Below are positions 46,501 to 57,207 of a stretch of DNA of 64,000 nt, piece by piece. Positions within the stretch are counted from its first letter, which is position 1. Every line of letters begins with the position of its first letter. Location of the stretch: positions 1-64,000 of the forward strand of contig JALQBC010000006.1 of assembly GCA_023375675.1 (NCBI GenBank). The letters run 5' to 3'. A program made the translations under genes and the position numbers. The notes under the pieces are model-generated. The model did not search any database, was not told where the DNA came from, and worked only from the letters and a program-made list of their open reading frames with translations. Source of the DNA: Cytospora piceicola. Its lineage: Eukaryota > Ascomycota > Sordariomycetes > Diaporthales > Cytosporaceae.

Positions 46501-49055
46501 ACCCTTCTGTTCTGTGGTGAGTCCTGTGGTGAGGCGGTACCATTCTGTTGACCAGTCGAAACAGTAGCATCGTCAGTTTGACTCGGATGAACCATCTGGC
46601 CACTGCTCCTTGGCGATGTCGGATTGACCGCCTTTCTGGTGGGCGTTTGAAGAGATGCGATATGGACGGGACTTTGTTGCTGCACGGACTGAGACGCTGC
46701 ACGGCCCCGAGTGCCTTGCACGTCCACGTTCGGCTTGCGGTTGCCTCCAACTTCGATCTGGTTTACAACGGATGCAGAGCGCTGATGTGATGAATCACTC
46801 TGGCCGCCTGGTGAGGGGCCCGCTGAGATTTGACCTGTGTTGCCCCCTGTGTTACCATTCGGAGAGTTGCTGATCTGGCGTATGGGAACTGCCGTTGCAA
46901 CCTGAACAACAGCCATGGGTTGCTCCTGTGGCCTCTGTGGAATGTAGCCTTGCTGGCCTTGTTGGTTTATGGGCGTTTGCCGACCAGCGAGCCCTCCTTG
47001 AGAATGCGTAGCCATAGGGCTTCCAGACGACTGGGTGACCGGAGAAATACCAGGTGATGGTTGCTGTTGCTGACTCATGGCAAACTGTGCCGGATTGGGC
47101 CCCTGCATGAATGCCTGATTATTTGGCATCCCTTGCCTACCAGGCTGGCCCAAGAAATGTTGTTGCTGGGCCTGGTTGATCAGTCCTGCATATTGACCCT
47201 GCGGCGGGGCCATCGGCTGGCCCTGCATATTCAACGTCTGCCCTTGTATTGGCAAAAACGAACCTGACTGACCAGGTCTGTGCGATATCATCATCTGTCC
47301 CTGCGAGTTCATACTTGTGGGCTGGCCCAGGCCAGGTGGAGATTGCGACGGCCTCGGATCCCTAGTCTTTGACTCGGATCGCTTCCCGAAGATACCGGCT
47401 AGGAAGTTACCAGAGGGCTTCCTACCCCTTTCTTCCTCGCGTATCGCACCCATAGGTGCGGACGGTCCAAAGCCTTGGGCAGAGGGAGTTCGACTGTGGT
47501 CCGAAAAACTAGGCCTCGTCCCTCCCACTGCCCCTGCCGTTGCACTCCTCGGGCGCCCAAAATCAGACATCAAAGACTCCCCAGGGGGTCCCATCTGACC
47601 TGGAAGTCCCATTGGAGCGCCGGAAGGCATCGCACGCTGACTCTGGAACGATGGCCTCTGGCCTTGCACAAAAGTAAGCTGTCCTTGGGGTTGCGAAAGC
47701 TGAGTTTCTGTCTTGTTGTCGCGGTTCAACATGCCGGTGAGCTTGGAGAACCGTTTCCTCGGCTGCCCAGGTCCAAAACCAACAATGGGTGCTTGGCTAG
47801 AAGCACCCTCCGCCGTGGAAGGCCGCCGGAGTTCTTGGGCAGATTGCGTCCCGGTGCCCGGTCCGCTGGGCCGCGTGAAGAATGACCGCTTCTCCCTCGG
47901 TGGACTGAAGAGCGCACCACCAACGGGCGGCGGGCTGCTGCCACGCATGTCCTGGCTCGGCCTCGGTGCCCCCTCATCAAAACCAAAGAACTTGGCTGCC
48001 CCCCTTCCTTGCCCCTCGATCGGGATGCTTGCCTCGGAAACACCATCTTCAGTCACGCCAGTGCCTTGAGGCCTTCTGCCCATCGAGTCACGTCTGTCAG
48101 TGCCGCTCGCAGCAAGTCTGCTGCGGATGCTCGAGAGCATGTTGGAGGTGCGGCGCCCATCGTGCTCATCGTGCTGTTGCGAGTCTTGAGTGTGGTTAGT
48201 GGAGGTACGTGCTAGAGTAGGGACTTGTTGCTGGTGCTGCTGCTGCGCAAATGGCGGGTTTGGAGGTTGGAAGCTGTTCTGCTGCTGTGAAGACTGACCC
48301 GCCGACTGGACCAGGGCGGGTTGACCGGGCCGGCGCGTGTCTACCGGGGACTGAGAAGGAGGCGAGACGGATCTGGTAGAAAGACCGGTCTCCTTGTCGA
48401 TCTCATAGGACTGGTTTTGCTGCCTCAGAGATGAGATACTGGGTGACGGGCGGTGTCTCTGCGTGGTGAGAGGTTGCTGCAGTTGAGATGACTCCATCTT
48501 CCAGCCGGGCGGCGGAGCGAACTGGCCATTTGACAGCATGCTGGGCGATGGCATGCCTGGTGGTGATGCCTGAGGAAAGGCGGCTTGCTGATGTCCGACA
48601 GGGGCTTTCATAGCCTGACGGCTCACAAAGTGGTTATCTTGTCCGGGAGGCGGGGAGCTGGGCTGATGGTGCATGCCATTGACGTTGAAATGGGATCCAG
48701 GAGGATACTGATTGGTAACGGGATGCTGGCCCTGCATCACCACATATTGACCTTGCATGAAGAGACCTTGTGAAGGAGGAGAAGCAGAGTGAAACTCGTC
48801 CATGATGGAAGCAGGGCCGGGGCCGTTGATGTGGTGATAGAGGCCGGGGCCGTTGAGGTGTGATGAGGGATGTGGGGAAGGGCTCTTTGCAGGTGGAGAA
48901 GGACTGTTGCGACGTCCGTCATAAAATGCATCAAAGTCTGCAGTCGAGATTCCCAATGCCGAACCGAATTCGGGGCCCGGACTGATGGGCGGAAGGCCAA
49001 CGAAGGAGGGCTGACGGTGTGGCTGCTGCGACTCGGTTGGGTTGAACACTGACAT
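43542..49055 (-). CDS. Very large Gln/Pro-rich disordered protein with conserved C-terminal tail
   Basis: One uninterrupted frame of 1,837 residues from an ATG at 49055. Most is low-complexity Gln/Pro/Ser/Gly. It includes a run of ten Gln near residue 1188 and a His/Gln repeat near 1225-1255. Short basic hydrophobic modules recur at intervals: KRFSKLTGMLNRD, NFLAGIFGKRSES, GAFSKLLGKSKTF and GVKGMLGAFKRDK. The C-terminus is different, with a charged helix SAEIFEEHKRKQLLRDMEEK, then PMMSATSYPGQEWNPYGDGW and an acidic end, and looks conserved. No catalytic domain is present. Such proteins often act as scaffolds or in condensates; no function is claimed. The absence of introns across 5.5 kb is unusual, and short in-frame introns within the repetitive part cannot be excluded. 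Confidence 0.85.
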   Translation of the reverse strand: MSVFNPTESQQPHRQPSFVGLPPISPGPEFGSALGISTADFDAFYDGRRNSPSPPAKSPSPHPSSHLNGPGLYHHINGPGPASIMDEFHSASPPSQGLFMQGQYVVMQGQHPVTNQYPPGSHFNVNGMHHQPSSPPPGQDNHFVSRQAMKAPVGHQQAAFPQASPPGMPSPSMLSNGQFAPPPGWKMESSQLQQPLTTQRHRPSPSISSLRQQNQSYEIDKETGLSTRSVSPPSQSPVDTRRPGQPALVQSAGQSSQQQNSFQPPNPPFAQQQHQQQVPTLARTSTNHTQDSQQHDEHDGRRTSNMLSSIRSRLAASGTDRRDSMGRRPQGTGVTEDGVSEASIPIEGQGRGAAKFFGFDEGAPRPSQDMRGSSPPPVGGALFSPPREKRSFFTRPSGPGTGTQSAQELRRPSTAEGASSQAPIVGFGPGQPRKRFSKLTGMLNRDNKTETQLSQPQGQLTFVQGQRPSFQSQRAMPSGAPMGLPGQMGPPGESLMSDFGRPRSATAGAVGGTRPSFSDHSRTPSAQGFGPSAPMGAIREEERGRKPSGNFLAGIFGKRSESKTRDPRPSQSPPGLGQPTSMNSQGQMMISHRPGQSGSFLPIQGQTLNMQGQPMAPPQGQYAGLINQAQQQHFLGQPGRQGMPNNQAFMQGPNPAQFAMSQQQQPSPGISPVTQSSGSPMATHSQGGLAGRQTPINQQGQQGYIPQRPQEQPMAVVQVATAVPIRQISNSPNGNTGGNTGQISAGPSPGGQSDSSHQRSASVVNQIEVGGNRKPNVDVQGTRGRAASQSVQQQSPVHIASLQTPTRKAVNPTSPRSSGQMVHPSQTDDATVSTGQQNGTASPQDSPQNRRVSQGLAPGGQQQSVSLQSTPRASPAPNPEQQSGPPSVPPKNTPAPNQGQGLGLSQPQMWQNPGNAGQPPSISQQASVYRPSGPQIAAVVQSFSQQQPQSPWSIGRHNTAGQAGQQAPPLQSPQSMMMTPASQEQRPEKEGAFSKLLGKSKTFVYQMSEPQPSSDKAKPEKESKGVKGMLGAFKRDKPKPQPQPEVGKAPPGGPQWNIQSGQTPIGAQPQPQPQPQPGQVAQGQPPPHRLPQMQMPPKAQQIMGIGEGEQKIVSTPDEVLQPQPQSQIQTQPQSQTPSQNQPPQGPAPIQPLPPQPRPEQQRATSQPYPNYQNERQSPSKTSHPTQQQQQQQQQQPQPSQVRTAQQPIGRPSIGGSAPSQGVPPPQHQHQHQHQYHQHQHHQHEHHQQQQQQQLAQQSMGQNRSQVAAPPANVRAQNLKQQIAPEPQYAPVPIPQGYIPVYGDGKPELMRAPSYGQPYPGMIWQGHTQQWVYPGMLPGQVPQGPQGPQGVPPHMVQQGWPQYPPYQGTPPPMMMAQHPPPQQYIQGQQATPPPMMQGQALPPQVSMQQPPMHAQVLAPTNGHAQMVTPQHAISPPHSAGFVPPQQGPSGSSDHMQAIQHNGQPIAPQAQQQFAVMPESAPAPVRTSNDGPTQSYTLESTKPESAQAPSQAVPRSAFAVVRPTAGHDQLQPPQDHANSLVPQRQLSGASEVSSLTSGPATSQGSTGAHSDHTVGQVQQSNGILARGVANPEPTYERPPVTLRDEGQRMETPVTSTSTEKDDIYGATPRQSVHATPVQPQTQHNDERGIVPGSSTQEHLGEPEVKFSGPLPNNRSPEFKPTFKVEPPSQQGFVVDAPPVTGEPGTPSTIPALDSAPPSSTLSTAAPVVTSKSPSPSEEEPPSPTESELGKKHKESETGEDGKALVNGKPVQSSAEIFEEHKRKQLLRDMEEKIAIFPTETQQMLEPKKKKDDDAPMMSATSYPGQEWNPYGDGWVEDDI

Positions 49056-51520
49056 TGTCGTGTGTTCTCACCGACAAGAAAGATGCACTGCTGCGGCTGA
49101 GATACAAGCGAGGTAAGGGAAAGAGGAGACGAGTAGCAACCAACACCATTGATTGGGTGAAGATCACGGGACCACGAGCCGACAAGGAGGGTGGGGATGG
49201 AGAAAAGTAAGGTAAAGTAACGGAATAAGGTAGGTATGTACCACCAGTAAGCAGCAGGTGGAGTGAGCGTTGCAGTGCAGTGGAGTGCAGTGCAGTGAGT
49301 GCAGTGAGTGCAGTGAGGTGCAGGTGTGATAGGTGTGATAGGTGTGATAGGTACGGTACACTACTGTCTGTCGGCCTGACTGCCAGATTGGACTGACTGC
49401 CTGAGTGGGAGAGAGAGAGAGAGAGAGAACACCAGATGGATGGATCGAGCGAGCAGGCGGAAGGATTTCGCTTGATGATGAGGCTCCGGGCTGCAGAAGC
49501 AAGCAGCAAGCAGAAATCACGAGACTCTGGTTGTCGGGGGACAGAATCCGGCAGCCTGGTGTGTATGTGTGTGTGTGCGTGTGTGCGTGTGTTTGTGTGT
49601 GTTGGAATTGAGGCAGTTGATGAAGATTGACGGCCGGACCCTCAATTAGATATCATTTTTGGTTAGGTAGAGTAGTAATAGGTGTTCCGTTCCGGGATAG
49701 TCGAGGAGGACCCGCATACGTGGACGTCGAAGGATTCGATCACCGGCGGGTCGCGGCAATGCGTACACTACTGTACTGTACGTATGTACAGAATCAATAG
49801 GTGCTGATGCTGCAGACTACATACAGTAGGCTACCAGATCATTGGATCCAAAGATGCCCCGTACTGGAGGATTATCCCTGTTGGAACCAACTCAACAACG
49901 TCGCTGCTATGGAGTGAGCGTGTGAGTGAGGACTCAAGATGTTGTCGTCTCTGACCAGTTGGCAGTTTGTTGGTGGTTTGACCAGAGCCGAGAGGACGTG
50001 CTCACTGGAGGCTGCTTTAATTTTATCCCGCAGATGGCAAATGGCAAATGGCAGACCGGATGGACTTCCGGTGTCAAACGTCCATGTGGTGATGAGCAAG
50101 AAAAAGAAATACGTGTCTGTGTCCTAGTCGAAGAAAAAGAAGAATAAGATGAAGAGACTCAGGCACAATTCATCAACTTCCTGGTAATCTGCCTTTGAGA
50201 GAACAAGTCGTCGTACTGTACGACGCCCCGTTGGCCCCCGTTCCCGTTCAGGCTTTTTTGTTTGTTGCACACCACCTAGGTAAATTTGTTGGTGTGTTAT
50301 CTGTGTGTGTGTGTGTGTGTGCACGCATACATACATACAAATATACACAGAATACAGCGTAGTGTAGTACTGGGCACACAGAAAAAAAGGATAACATGAC
50401 ATGACACACCAATAACTGATTGAGTTTCCCCGATCTGAGACCTGCAGGCAGCAGAGCTTGGCACCTGAGCCGAGCCGCGAGCTCTCCCACTGCTACACTG
50501 ACCATGCAGTACCTTACCTAGGCGAGATGATGAATGATGAAAATGAAAAGAAAAAAAAGACCAGGAGCCCCCAGATCGTCCCAAGATCGCTGGAGATTTA
50601 GGGGGCTCCTGCGCCGCAATAAAACCGGAGCCTTCAATTTTGCTGTCGCTTGTAGGCTGGTAGGGTAGCATTGAAGGATTTCAGCGCGGCTGTTGGCAGT
50701 TGGGTGCTATCTTACATGTGTGTATGTATGGGGCTGATGCTGCATTGTGGCGTATCGCCCTGACTTGCAGATACCACAAGTCAAGCTCAATTGATTGCAC
50801 ACACGTTTTGGCCCCCCCTTCTTTTTTGTTCTTTCGTCCGTCTCTTTCTCGGAAAAGCATTGGACTCATAGCCCCATAGGGCTGAAAAGCTACTTTGCTC
50901 AACTATGTATCCTTGCTCTCTTGAATCAGACCTTCATTTTAAGGTTCGGAATAAGATCAGAACTTGGTCCGTGGCCAAAACAAAACAAGGGACGGGACGA
51001 AACGCCTTCGTCTTGATATCATTGCCGAGCTAATATCTACCCACTCCTGAGAGTGGAGATGGAATTACACGCCGAATTACCGAGTAATGAGACCAGTGCT
51101 AGGGCGACCATGGGCCCCAGTGTCAGTTTGTGGTTCTGGACTTCATCGAGTCCCAATGCTTGAGTCAACACGTCTTGATATCTTTGGTACACTTGAATTT
51201 ATATCGACACATTATTACAGTTGACGAGAAGTACTCCGATCACACAGGCTGTCTGGCTCCCTCCAGGGGCAGTCTACCATCCCCACTCCTTCGATATAGC
51301 TACCGACAAGAATAAACAAATACAACCCATCATGAACCTTAAATCCCCAACCCCCAAGGCATAATTTAAATAGGAAGAAAAAGACGCTATGCCCTCGTAA
51401 TCACCGTAGATAATAGTGATATGGCCCAGGCCCAGAGCCGGAAGAAGGAGAGAGAGAGAGAGAGAGAGAAAACAACAAGAGACAGCCCAAGTGACGTGAG
51501 GTCAGACCAGCTAAGCAGGC
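49056..51520. promoter_or_regulatory. Upstream region of the Gln-rich gene with microsatellites
   Basis: About 2.5 kb. Repeats: GTGCAGTGA units (49270-49325), AGGTGTGAT three times (49320-49350), a GA run (49409-49428), GT runs (49560-49602 and 50301-50321), and a second GA run (51450-51468). The GA runs are CT tracts on the minus strand, consistent with a promoter for the leftward gene. TACCTAGG-type sites lie at 50274 and 50513. No gene seen. Confidence 0.45.
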
Positions 51521-54500
51521 TCAGCCCTTCTTCGACTCCGCCCTCTCCCTCAGCTTGCTCTTCCCCTTGCTCAACAGCCCCTTGCTCAGCTTGCCCGCGC
51601 TGTGCAGCAGCTCCTTGCCCTTGGCCCCCGCCTGCCCGCTGTGCATCACCAGGTTACCCAGGTTAACGCTCCCACTGGCCGACCGCCCCATGTGCGTCAG
51701 GGTATTCGTCCCGCCCCCGGCGTGCGACTGACCCCCGCCGACAGCCTGTCCTCCCGCCCCGGCCTCCTCGGCCGAGCCAACAGTATTGAGCGGAATCCGG
51801 GCACCGCCCTTGGTGCCCCAGAGCTCGGCGTCTGAGCCGGACAGGGCGTAGTTGTACGTCGGCATGGCGTTCTCGTGCGCCTCCCGCGTGCACATCTCGG
51901 CCAGCCACCCGGATAGGCCGCTGTCCAGCTCCGCAAAGTGCTCACGCGTCTCCTGCATCTTCAGGACCCGGTCGCCCGACGTCGGGAGCTGCTGGATCTG
52001 CTTCAGCGTCATCGAGTTGTAGGCGGGCTGCGACCGGGGCTTCGTGGGGGATGGGCTGCGGGGTAGGGGCACGCCCTCTGGGGCGGCTTCTGTTGGCGTG
52101 GATGCCCTCCGTGGTGGCGGCTCTTCACCGTCCATGATGCCGCCGATAGGCTCCATCGGCGACATGGGAGACATTGGTGACTGGAGGAGCGCCTTGTCCT
52201 CATGGTAGAAGAAATTGTTCTCGAGTTCGCCAGGGTTGATGGGAGGACCGTCGCGATCGCCGGTGTTAGATACCGGTGACGATGTATCGGCTATCGAATA
52301 GCGATGGCCTGGAGGTGCCGTACCTATTGTTGACATCACTTGCGAGTTGCTCTCGTCGAAGTTCAAGGTCGGCAGGGTAAGATCAGGGGGTCCAACTGAA
52401 ATTGCACTTGTCAACTCCTCAAGAGACTGGGGAAGCGATGTCTTGGTAGACGATGAAGGAGCAGACTTGTTGTCCTTGGGACCAGTCTCCCAGGAGAAGC
52501 GGTCTCGGTTTGTCTCAGGGTTCGCATCCTCTGGTTCAACAGCGGGAGCTGCTGCTGGCTCATCACTCATTGTTGGGGCTGTGTCAGAAGTCCACTTAAA
52601 AGCAGGTGAGTTTGGCGGCTTAGCAGACTCCCCCCTGGCCGTAGAAGCGGGCTCGGATTCACCATCATCTCTTCCCCTTTGCTCAGTAGTAGTCGTGGCC
52701 TCCGTTTTCTTGTCGTCGTCTCCAGACCAGTAGTCTCCATAGACATCACTCAAGTAGGAGCTCTCGCGGTCCGCACTCTCATCTCGGTGCATATCCTTGA
52801 ACCCTTCACTAGCCGGGCGAGCTGGACTAAGACTCCGCATAATCTCATCACGTAGAAAGTCGCTCTCTTTAAGTGGCGATGAATTGTCCATGGTGCTGTA
52901 AGTCTCCACTCTCAAAATAGGGGGTCGGAGGTCCTCGGGGGATGAATCGGGCGCTGACCCTTTGCGTGGTTGTAGAGGGGCTATTCCAAGAGCATCCACG
53001 TAGGGTGTGGGCTGATGCTCATGTTCGTCATGGTTGTTCTTCGCTAGAATGGCACCTCCTGAAGTTTCCTGAGAGTCGGGTCGCTCGCCGACTGGCCGTG
53101 GGCTAGGCGATCTTCTGAAGGACGGCAGGTCGGCAGGCAAAGCCTGAACACGATTGCTGTACTGGTTCTCGTCACCAGCATGTCCCACCCCCGCATCGCC
53201 TGGCGAGGAGGTTCTTAGTGGTTGCGTATGAGCATCTTCTTCTGAATATTCGTTGACGGGAGGTACATCGCTAGCCTTGACTGACAAATCACTGCCGTAT
53301 TTTGTTTGTTCGCTGCCAGGAGTGGCCATCTCTGCTGGTGTGACCGTCTCAGTGACCCAGCCCCCAGGCAATGACGGCCGAATGGGGTGTGCCTGATCAG
53401 GCCCTGAGGTCGAGGGGTCAACTATCGATGGCTGCCCCGATGCGCCGAATTGACCCTCGAGGTCGCGACTGGACGGGCTAGGAGTCGGGTGTGCTGAATT
53501 GGTAGATGGAGAGGGAGTACTGCGCGCTGCGGGGCCATTGACGGAATCAGCCATGGTGGAGGACGTTTGTGGCTGCTCTGGCGTACTACCTGTGGGTTGA
53601 TTGGGTTCTTTCGGGGGTTGGCCCATAAGACCCAGGATGTCGCCTCCAAATCCAGACATGCGCGATAACAGCGGCAGCGTTGGGCTTGTCGAGTAGCGCT
53701 TTACCGGCTCAGCTCCTGAAGCTAGCTCTTTCCTCGCCTGTGGGTGTTGCAACGTCGGCGGGCGTGGTTGGGACGTCTTCGTAGGCTCTGAACCCAGTTG
53801 AGTTCCTCTTGCTGCCTCGGGTTCAAAGTTATTCGACCCCTCTGGTACAGATAGTCCGCCAGGATTGACCGTCACCCCATCAAAGCCGTACTCGCTCTTT
53901 CTCTCCGCGACTGGCTCCAGAGGCCGTAGGCCGCGACCACCGTCACCATTATCGTTCATGCCAAAACTCGGCCGTCGTGGGGGTTTCGTCGCTGTTTCGC
54001 TTTCGCCGCCGTTTCGCCCGATACTGTCCAAGCTAGGCCGGCGCGCCGATTCCGACGACGACCTCCGCTCCTTTTCTTTCTCGTGCTCCATTCTCTTGTA
54101 GATGTCAGCTGGCCTGACAACCTTCGGTACTGTGGCAGAGACCGGCGATCTCACCCCTCCTGCAGGCGATTCTGGCCTCGAGCTCGTCCGAGGCGGATGT
54201 GCGGGCAAATCTCCAAAGTCGGGTCTCTCTTGACTCGCCATGCTGCTCTTACGCGGTGGAAATGTCGATGTTGCGGCAATGGGTGATGGCCCAGTTGGCC
54301 CCGCGATCTGTGGTATCGGCGACGTCTGTGTTCGAGGTGGCGTATGTATATGCAATGCGGGCGGCCCTGTCACACTCCTCTGCAGCGCAGCCTGTTGCCT
54401 TTCCAGTGCTATCCGCTCGCTCGGTCTTAGGTTCAGCGATGAACCTGAGGATCCGGAGGCTGGCGTCAACGTGCCCGTTGTAGAAACCGCGCGCAGCCCC

Positions 54501-54822
54501 GCTGTCAATCTGCCTGGTCTCTGTGGTTGTGGGTGTAGTTCAGGGCCGCTGTCGTTGTTGTCATCCTCATCGAATTCATCCTCTGCTCCCCAGTCATCAC
54601 CATCGTAATTCTGCGTCTTAGCTTCGACCCATTTCCTCGTCTTTTGTCGGCTGACGTTTACTTGATACTGGCTTGCCTTCTGGCCGTATGGGGTCCTGCA
54701 CGATGACGAGACGAGTTAGAATAGTCGGGCACCTGAATGGATGGCATGAGGCAGGCGGCGCGAATCATGGAACACCCGAGTCGGTTGCATGGACGGACTT
54801 ACGATGGAGAACGGGCGTCCAT
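51521..54822 (-). CDS. Large Ser/Pro-rich fungal protein with a 20-nt first exon
   Basis: The main frame has no ATG near its start. Extending it upstream leads to an acceptor (GTGCAG) at 54696 and a tiny first exon 54803-54822 (GTAAGT donor, 107-bp intron). The joined start reads MDARSPSTPYGQKASQYQVN, followed by SRQKTRKWVEAKTQNYDGDDWG. Total is 1,064 residues. The N-terminal basic plus YDGDDWG acidic block and the C-terminal block LKQIQQLPTSGDRVLKMQETR with LDSGLSGWLAEM look conserved. Between them is a long disordered region rich in SP/TP sites, with an ADIYKRMEHEKEKERRSS helix near residue 205. The last 60 residues are basic (KGLLSKGKSKLRERAESKKG). I do not recognise an annotated family with confidence; a cytoskeletal or trafficking adaptor is possible. 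Confidence 0.8.
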
Positions 54823-57207
54823 TATGGCTTCTCCTTCCTTCTTCCTCTGTATCTGTCTGTGTCCCTGTCTCTGCGGGATGCGCTGCCTGGAATACTATAT
54901 GTCCGGTATTGTACTGGAAAGGTTACCGTGATGCGCTCGATGTTGTCAAACTGACATTCTCACGTGTGGCCGATGTTCGCCCCGTTGACGTGGCGCAGCG
55001 CAAACGAAGACAGTGTTCGTAATTGTCCAACGCTACACACGGGGGAAGGGGGCCGTGAAACGAAGAATAGCAGCAGCGCAGCGCAGCGCAACAGTGATTC
55101 AATCGCAAAAGCTAAAGAACAGACCAAGGAGACACTACTGCATAGGAGTAGTGTAGTGTACGGATCCGTAATAGACTACCATGTAGTCTGGTAGCATGAG
55201 GAGTGAACGAGTCGTGGAACCAGTTCGAGATGGGGTGGAGCAACTGGAGATGACAAGGGGTTTATAAATAATTAAAGCCAAGCGCTCGGAATGCTTTCCA
55301 CGAGATGATCCACAGACCGTTGAAACATATACGGGGATTCGACCTTTGTCGGAGGACTGGAGAACAGAAAAGTGAAGTAGAAGTTCAGATCCAAAAGAGA
55401 CACGCAAGACGAGGCAAACATTTCCAAGAGTAGCAAGAGCATCCCGAGATCCATGTATGTACGCATACGGAATTAGGCAAATCTTGCTAATGAAAGCTCT
55501 GGTCCAATGTCGATCTGCGGAGGCCCCCCTTCAGCACCTGGGCAATCAACCTCGCCATACTGCATTGCAACCTACATACACGAATACTTCCTAGGTACAG
55601 TTCCGTATGTGAGAAGCAGGGGGGGATCACCAAGGGACACAGGTGTCACTTCACGTGTACATAGATGGATGTCAAGGGCGCCGTAATGACGTCCTGGTGT
55701 TACCGTCACATACATGAATCCATACCTGCTCATATACACAGACAGTAGTACATAGCAGATCTGGATGTCGTGCTTATCACACCCTTGAAGCGAAGGCATT
55801 CAACTGACTTAGAAACTAACAAAATGGATGTCAGAAAAGCAATGCCGTTGACCAGTATGTAGAGCAGATCTGATAGGGCTGGCATGGGTTTTGACATGAA
55901 GCTCTAGACAGTTTGTCTGTGGTACAGTAAAAAGCTCAGGCAATCCATATGTACCCAGGTACGTGGTGGCGAGCTACTAAAATGTAGTCCAGCTGAGAGA
56001 CCAACACCACGAGACCTGACATGCAACCTGACAACTTGATTCGTCGACATCCTCATCGAATATTATCTGTGGGTTCGCGGGTTCGTATGTAATTAGACCC
56101 GGCATTGGCCACCAATGTGTTCTTCTTGTGTGAAAGAAGGCTAGACTCTGGTCGGGAATGGCTTCACAGCAATCCCTCGACCCGACTCCAAACGTCTCTT
56201 TCTCCCTCGTTCCCTCCAAGGGAAACTATACCAATGGGACACTGGAAAAAGGCGACAGGCGACAGGCGACAGGTGACAGTTGACAGTTGACACGGAGGCC
56301 GGGCCTACCTAGGTAGGTACATATATGCAGCAAATGTCATAATTGTAGATTTGTTGCGATTTTCAGGAGTGCAGGGCCGAGACAGATAAAAGGGGCAGTC
56401 AACCAAATGTCCAGTGGCTGATAACGGGCCCAGCAGTGCAGTGTTAGTGCGTATAAGGCCTGATCGATGAGTGTCCAGGTGCCCATGCAGGCCATGTGCT
56501 CTGGCGGCCTCGGGACTAGGTGCCTGAGGCAGGCATCCAGGCCTCTGAGACCGACTCACTGCGCTGCAGTTGACGCTGCCTGCCCAAGAGTGGCCAGGTA
56601 CTTTGTTAGAAAACACCACGTTTCTGCGACGGGAGACGGCGTTCAGACTTCCCCGATCAATATTCCTCTTTCATTGAACCTTTCACCACCTGTCCACTTC
56701 ACTACAATTGTAATAATACGGCAACCCATTCGACCCAAACAGTAGAACCCAGGCACGTACCAAGTACGAACCTTTAATACGAGACCCGGTTGTTGCTGCG
56801 ACCCACGGCCCACATTCTTGCGACTTGCGACTACGCAGTACCGGCATCATCCACCTTCAGAAGCTTATCACAATCACCAACTTCCACGTCCACGACAGCC
56901 TAGAACTTGATTGTTGTGCCTATCGCAAACGAAAAACGATTCCCTGATAGCCTGTGATCTCGAGCCATCGCAAGCCACGACCGACGAAACAATCCAGCCC
57001 GCACATCCGGACTACAACTTTGCTTTCCATCGATTCCCGACTCTCAAAGCCGCGCAGGTCGCTTCACCTAGAATTGCTGCACCAGCTGCGCTTCTGTTGC
57101 TTTGCAGCACCTACGATCCACTCATTTGAGCGTCTTCTTTACGCCATCAAGCTCAACTACACCTACACCTTCACCAACACTTACACCTAATTCAGAACAC
57201 CGCCGCG
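54823..57207. promoter_or_regulatory. Divergent promoter region, large disordered gene and SED5
   Basis: About 2.4 kb. It contains short direct repeats GCGACAG three times (56253-56271) followed by TTGACAG, and an extended palindrome around CCTACCTAGGTAGG (56304-56317). The last 400 bp before SED5 are C/T-rich with AC-rich CTACACCTACACC, a typical fungal leader. No gene seen. Confidence 0.45.
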
